Source: Chloroflexota bacterium (GTDB lineage: Bacteria; Chloroflexota; Dormibacteria; Dormibacterales; Dormibacteraceae). From it: a stretch of 10,121 bases of DNA. The stretch lies in the NCBI GenBank assembly GCA_005880525.1, contig VBFW01000011.1:1-10121 (forward strand), read 5' to 3'. Below are positions 7,181-10,121 of the stretch, piece by piece. The notes under the pieces are model-generated. The model was not told the origin of the DNA. It did not search any database and saw nothing but the letters and a program-made list of their open reading frames with translations. The translations under genes were made by a program, and so were the position numbers. Each line of letters starts with the position of its first letter. Positions within the stretch are counted from its first letter, which is position 1.

Positions 7181-8773
7181 ATGGCCGGGCGTAACCCAGA
7201 GGGGGCCCGTGGGGGAGATCCGCAGATCTCACCCGCGCCTTCTGAATATCTGTCTCTCTACCGCAAGTACCGATCGCAGACGTTCGCCGACCTGGTCGGC
7301 CAGGACGCCGCGTCTCGCGCGCTGCAGGGCGCGATCATCGGCGGCCGCGTTGCGCACGCGTACCTCTTCAGCGGCAGCCGCGGGACGGGCAAGACGTCAG
7401 CGGCGCGCTTGCTCGCGAAGGCGGTCAACTGCACAGGTCGAAAGACGGATTCAGCGGAGCCGTGCAACAGGTGCCAGTCGTGCATCGAGATGACGGCTGG
7501 ATCAGCGCTCGACCTCATCGAGATCGACGCGGCTTCGAACCGCGGCATCGACGAGATCCGCGACCTGCGCGAAAAGGTGAACCTCGCGCCTGCGCTGGGT
7601 CCGAAGAAGATCTACATCATCGACGAGGCGCACATGCTCACCGAGCCGGCGTTCAACGCGCTGCTCAAGACGCTCGAGGAGCCGCCGCCGCATGTCCTGT
7701 TCGTGCTTTGCACCACCGACGCGCAGAAAATTCCGCTGACCGTCATCGGCCGCTGCCAGCAGTTCGTGTTCCGCCGCCTCGGCGAAGACCAGATCGTCGC
7801 CCGGCTGTCGCACATCGCCGCGACCGAGAAGCTGAAGGTCGACGCTGAGGCGATGAGTCTCATCGCGCGCACCGCGCAGGGATCGATGCGCGACGCGGTC
7901 GGCCTGCTCGACCAGCTCGTGCCGCTCGCGGAAGGACCGATCAGCCTCGAGGCCGCGCGGTCACTCCTCGGCATCGCCGATCCGCGGCTTCTCGACGGGT
8001 TGCTGGCCGACGTGCTCGCGGGCCGCGCGGCGGAGGCGCTGGAGGAGCTGAACCGCGTCTACGCCGCGGGCGCCGAGCTGCGCCAGGTCGTGCGGGGATT
8101 GATGGAAGGTTCCCGCGACCGGCTGCTGGCGGCGGTTTCCGCGCAGGACCACGCGACCGCCCGACGGCTGTCGGCGGTTCTGGACGCGCTGCTGCACCTC
8201 GACGGCGAGGTCCGCCGCCACGCCGAGCCGCGCTTCCTGGTGGAGGCCACGCTGGCGCGGCTGGCTGTGGAGCTTGGGGAAATTGGAGTCGGACCCTCCC
8301 CGCAACGCGGGGAGGTGGCTTCGCGAAGCGAAGCCGGTGGGGACGTGAGCTCCGGCTCACCACCTAAAGCTGAGCTGACCTCCCCACCTGTCACCGTTGT
8401 CGCGGCGACACCCTCCCCGCGCAGCGGGGAGGCATCGGACATTTCCGGATGGACCGTGGTGCTTGAGAAGCTCAACCGCACGGTTCGGGCCGCGTATCTC
8501 GACGCGCAGCCCGAGGTGTCGGGCTCGACGCTTGTGCTGTGGTTCCGCTACGCCTTCCATCACAACCTGGCACAGGAGCAGTCGTCGCAGCTGATGCCCC
8601 TCGTACGCGAGTGGCTCGGCGACGGCGTGAAGGTGGACTACCGCCTGCGTGAAGTTGCGCCGGAGCCCTCGCGCGCGGCGAAGAGCGCGAGCGCGGAGGA
8701 TGATCCCTTCGTGCGCGAGGTCGTGCGGCGGTTCGACGGCAGGGTTACTCGCGTCAAAGAGATCTCAGAATGA
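7181..8773 (+). CDS. dnaX: DNA polymerase III subunit gamma/tau
   Basis: This is the ATPase subunit of the clamp loader, which opens the sliding clamp at primed DNA. Numbered from the ATG at 7181 (530 aa), the family start YLSLYRKYR is at 23-31. Walker A GSRGTGKT is at 65-72, zinc cysteines at 84, 95, 98 and 101, and Walker B DEAH at 148-151. The arginine-finger region is IGRCQ (usually SRC), with Arg191, and sensor 2 GSMRDA has Arg237. Residues ~372-418 are a linker encoded by a palindromic repeat, and a C-terminal domain follows. No ribosome binding site precedes ATG 7181 or the alternative GTG 7157; ATG was preferred for codon type, and both give 22-30 residues before the conserved start. 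No A-rich slippery heptamer for a shortened gamma form was seen. It overlaps ybaB by ATGA. Confidence 0.95.
   Translation: MAGRNPEGARGGDPQISPAPSEYLSLYRKYRSQTFADLVGQDAASRALQGAIIGGRVAHAYLFSGSRGTGKTSAARLLAKAVNCTGRKTDSAEPCNRCQSCIEMTAGSALDLIEIDAASNRGIDEIRDLREKVNLAPALGPKKIYIIDEAHMLTEPAFNALLKTLEEPPPHVLFVLCTTDAQKIPLTVIGRCQQFVFRRLGEDQIVARLSHIAATEKLKVDAEAMSLIARTAQGSMRDAVGLLDQLVPLAEGPISLEAARSLLGIADPRLLDGLLADVLAGRAAEALEELNRVYAAGAELRQVVRGLMEGSRDRLLAAVSAQDHATARRLSAVLDALLHLDGEVRRHAEPRFLVEATLARLAVELGEIGVGPSPQRGEVASRSEAGGDVSSGSPPKAELTSPPVTVVAATPSPRSGEASDISGWTVVLEKLNRTVRAAYLDAQPEVSGSTLVLWFRYAFHHNLAQEQSSQLMPLVREWLGDGVKVDYRLREVAPEPSRAAKSASAEDDPFVREVVRRFDGRVTRVKEISE
8295..8432 (+). repeat. Composite palindromic element inside dnaX (138 bp, in frame)
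   Basis: Two copies of the same hairpin bound the element: CCTCCCCGC and GCGGGGAGG around AAC at 8295-8315, and the same arms around GCA at 8412-8432. Inside lie GGCTTCGC/GCGAAGCC around GAA (8317-8335), GTGAGC/GCTCAC around TCCG (8345-8360), and a longer-range pair GGTGGGGA (8336-8343) with TCCCCACC (8381-8388). The span of 138 bp is 46 codons, so the frame is kept, and it encodes a low-complexity Ser/Pro/Gly/Glu linker. The density of perfect inverted repeats is unlike the rest of the gene and suggests an inserted, possibly mobile, repetitive element. Confidence 0.85.
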
Positions 8774-9081
8774 AGGACCCCATGAAGATGCTGCGCCAGG
8801 TTCAGCAGATGCAGGACCGGATGGCTAAGGCACAGAAGGAGCTCGAAGACGAGACGGTGGAGGCGACGTCCGGCGGCGGGGCGGTGCGCGTGGTGGCCAC
8901 CGGCGCGCAGAAGGTGGTGTCGGTGAAGGTGGATCCGGGCGCGACGGAAGACGTCGAGATGCTGCAGGACCTGATCCTGGCCGCGATCAACGAGGCGCTC
9001 GAGAAATCTCGAGAGCTCCAGGCGACCAAGATGCAGGCCGTGACCAGCGGCCTCGGCCTCCCGCCAGGATTGCTGCAGTAA
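8770..9081 (+). CDS. ybaB: YbaB/EbfC family nucleoid-associated protein
   Basis: This 103-residue protein of the YbaB/EbfC family binds DNA as a dimer and is associated with the nucleoid. It has an N-terminal Gln/Met-rich amphipathic helix (MLRQVQQMQDRMAKAQKEL, 7-25), a glycine turn and strand region (SGGGAVRVVATGAQKVVSV, 34-52), and a C-terminal helix with NEALEKSRELQATKM (74-88). Length and pattern match the family well. The start ATG overlaps the dnaX stop as ATGA. No strong ribosome binding site is present, so translation is probably coupled. The dnaX-ybaB-recR order is one of the most conserved in bacteria and supports the call. Confidence 0.95.
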   Translation: MKDPMKMLRQVQQMQDRMAKAQKELEDETVEATSGGGAVRVVATGAQKVVSVKVDPGATEDVEMLQDLILAAINEALEKSRELQATKMQAVTSGLGLPPGLLQ

Positions 9082-9082
9082 G

Positions 9083-9087
9083 AAGGA
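9083..9087 (+). promoter_or_regulatory. Ribosome binding site supporting the GTG start of recR
   Basis: AAGGA in the 13-bp gap after ybaB stands 7 nt before the GTG at 9095. That normal spacing supports the GTG as the recR start. Confidence 0.6.
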
Positions 9088-9094
9088 CGCGAGC

Positions 9095-9694
9095 GTGCCT
9101 CAGCTGCCGGAGCCACTTGAGCGGCTGATCTCGGAGCTCTCCCGATTGCCGGGAGTCGGCCCGAAGACGGCGCAGCGCCTCGCGTTTCATCTGCTCCGCG
9201 CCGACCGGCATCGTGCCGAGTCGCTCGCCCAGGCCATCGTCGACATGAAGCTCAGGATCGGATTCTGTGAGCGCTGCTACAACATCGCGGAAGGCAGCCT
9301 GTGCGCAATCTGTTCGTCAGCGCGTCGCGATACGACACTGCTTTGCGTCGTGGAATCGCCGCTCGACGTGCTTGCTGTTGAGCGGACGTCGGAGTTCGCC
9401 GGCTTGTATTTCGTCCTGAACGGAGTGATCTCGCCCATCGACGGCGTCGGTCCGGATCAGATCCACGTGCCGCAGCTCCTCGACCGCGTCCGCGGCGACG
9501 GCGTGGCCGAGGTGATCGTGGCCACTGACGCTGACATCGAGGGCGAGGCGACGGCCGTGTACCTGCAGCGCGCGCTGGCGGCCCTGGGGGTGCAGGTCAC
9601 CCGGCCGGCGCACGGTCTGCCGGTGGGGGGCGACCTGGAGTACGCGGACGAGCTGACGCTGGCCCGCGCGATCTCCGGCCGGAGGGCCTTTTAG
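9095..9694 (+). CDS. recR: Recombination mediator protein RecR
   Basis: RecR works with RecO (and RecF) to load RecA on single-stranded DNA during gap repair. The 199-residue protein has the normal length and all domains. The helix-hairpin-helix is LPGVGPKTAQRLAFHLL (18-34), with zinc cysteines CERC and CAIC (58-73). The Toprim domain starts at LLCVVESPLDVLAVE (82-96), continues with IVATDADIEGEAT, and ends with the Walker-like segment GLPVGGDLEYADELTL. The second Toprim motif reads TDADIEGEAT where many RecR proteins have TNPTVEGEAT, a mild variant. The GTG start is supported by AAGGA upstream and by MPQLPEPLERLISEL matching the usual N-terminus. It ends 17 bp before the -35 box of the rRNA operon. 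Confidence 0.97.
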   Translation: MPQLPEPLERLISELSRLPGVGPKTAQRLAFHLLRADRHRAESLAQAIVDMKLRIGFCERCYNIAEGSLCAICSSARRDTTLLCVVESPLDVLAVERTSEFAGLYFVLNGVISPIDGVGPDQIHVPQLLDRVRGDGVAEVIVATDADIEGEATAVYLQRALAALGVQVTRPAHGLPVGGDLEYADELTLARAISGRRAF

Positions 9695-9711
9695 CCGCTC
9701 GGCCGTCTACC

Positions 9712-9741
9712 TTGCAAAGCCAACCCGCCGACCGGTACAAT
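9712..9741 (+). promoter_or_regulatory. Promoter of the rRNA operon
   Basis: TTGCAA (9712-9717) and TACAAT (9736-9741) are spaced by 18 bp, the best -35/-10 pair in the window, and lie ~150 bp before the 16S gene. Transcription should start near 9748. Confidence 0.68.
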
Positions 9742-9747
9742 TCGCCG

Positions 9748-9889
9748 GTTCCTCAGACAGGAAGGTTTCGTGCGCCCTGAAAGGGGGGTGGGAGACCCGG
9801 TCGCGAGGAGCCAGCACTTTGACAACTGAAGAGTGGGAAAGACTCTGAGAGTCTGAGTACTCAGGGATGAATCCTTGGGTCCTCCGTTT
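9748..9889 (+). promoter_or_regulatory. Structured rRNA leader with boxA-like antitermination element
   Basis: GCACTTTGACAACT at 9814-9827 resembles the boxA element of rRNA leaders (CTTTGAAAACT in Bacillus), which recruits Nus factors. Around it are several inverted repeats: TTCCT/AGGAA (9749-9763), AGACTC/GAGTCT around TGA (9840-9854), and the 12-bp palindrome CTGAGTACTCAG (9853-9864). The last two share two bases and so compete. They may be parts of the processing stalk that pairs with sequence after 16S, which lies outside the window. Confidence 0.55.
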
Positions 9890-10121
9890 TAAACGGAGAG
9901 TTTGATCCTGGCTCAGGGTTAACGCTGGCGGCGCGCATAACACATGCAAGTCGAGCGAGGGCTTATCTCCCGCAAGGGAGGTGAGTTCCTAGCGGCGAAC
10001 GGGTGAGTAACACGTGGGCAACCTTTCCTATCGCGGGGGATAACACCGGGAAACCGATGCTAATACCGCATGTCGTCACCGGTCGCATGGCCGGTGAAGA
10101 AAGCAGCAATGCACGATGGGG
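9890..10121 (+). rRNA. rrs: 16S ribosomal RNA, 5' part (continues past the window)
   Basis: AGAGTTTGATCCTGGCTCAG at 9897-9916 is the universal 5' signature (E. coli positions 8-27), which places base 1 near 9890. ACACATGCAAGTCGAG, GGCGAACGGGTGAGTAACACG and GATAACACCGGGAAACC-type segments follow in the right order. About 232 nt of ~1,500 are present. The mature end is inferred by counting from the signature. Confidence 0.97.

Noticed and set aside
8295..8432. Possible CRISPR-like array in dnaX
   Set aside because: Only two copies of the outer hairpin occur, the interval is itself made of inverted repeats rather than unique spacer, and the frame is kept.
7181..8773. Programmed frameshift in dnaX giving a short gamma form
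   Set aside because: I saw no A-rich slippery heptamer with downstream stem in the gene; the inverted repeats lie in the linker but lack a slippery site before them.
8998..9013. Inverted repeat CTCGAGA-AA-TCTCGAG in ybaB
   Set aside because: It encodes the conserved helix LEKSRE of a small protein and has no regulatory context; probably a coding coincidence.
9673..9692. Possible terminator at the end of recR (GGCC-loop-GGCC then TTTT)
   Set aside because: The stem is only 4 bp, lies within the last codons of recR, and an alternative 4-bp stem competes with it; too weak to call.

Overview
The window is high-GC, densely coded DNA with every recognisable gene on the + strand. It looks like a chromosomal housekeeping region of a Terrabacteria-type lineage. 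The first ~230 nt of a 16S rRNA are present at the right edge, but I could not place them in a phylum by eye; Dormibacterota, Chloroflexota or a deep actinobacterial relative are guesses. Support for a Terrabacteria-type lineage comes from a large, Bacillus-type SRP RNA with an Alu domain, the gene order SRP RNA-dnaX-ybaB-recR-16S rRNA (also known from Bacillus subtilis), and promoters dominated by TAGACT -10 hexamers. I found no transposase, phage, CRISPR or defence genes.

Left part (1-3710): the 3' end of a respiratory complex I operon. The C-terminal third of a NuoL-like subunit is followed by complete NuoM-like and NuoN-like subunits, joined by ATGA stop/start overlaps. The folds are recognisable, but several charged residues regarded as essential for proton translocation in standard complex I are substituted in NuoM and NuoN.

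Middle (3711-6724): a two-gene unit behind its own probable promoter. It encodes a class A penicillin-binding protein (glycosyltransferase plus transpeptidase) and, overlapping by TGATG, a CDP-alcohol phosphatidyltransferase. Both act at the cell envelope.

RNA region (6719-7180): a ~269-nt SRP RNA with its promoter. Seventy-three bases upstream lies a truncated second copy of that promoter and of the first 16 nt of the RNA. It begins on the stop codon of the preceding gene and collapses into a short hairpin followed by T-rich DNA, so it may now act as a terminator.

Right part (7181-10121): dnaX, ybaB and recR in one tight unit (clamp loader subunit, nucleoid-associated protein, recombination mediator), then a strong rRNA promoter, a structured leader with a boxA-like element, and the start of 16S rRNA. 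dnaX carries a 138-bp block of nested inverted repeats in its interdomain linker; the length is a multiple of three, so the frame is kept. The most noteworthy observations are the SRP RNA promoter/5'-end duplicate, the palindromic element inside dnaX and the atypical complex I antiporter-like subunits.
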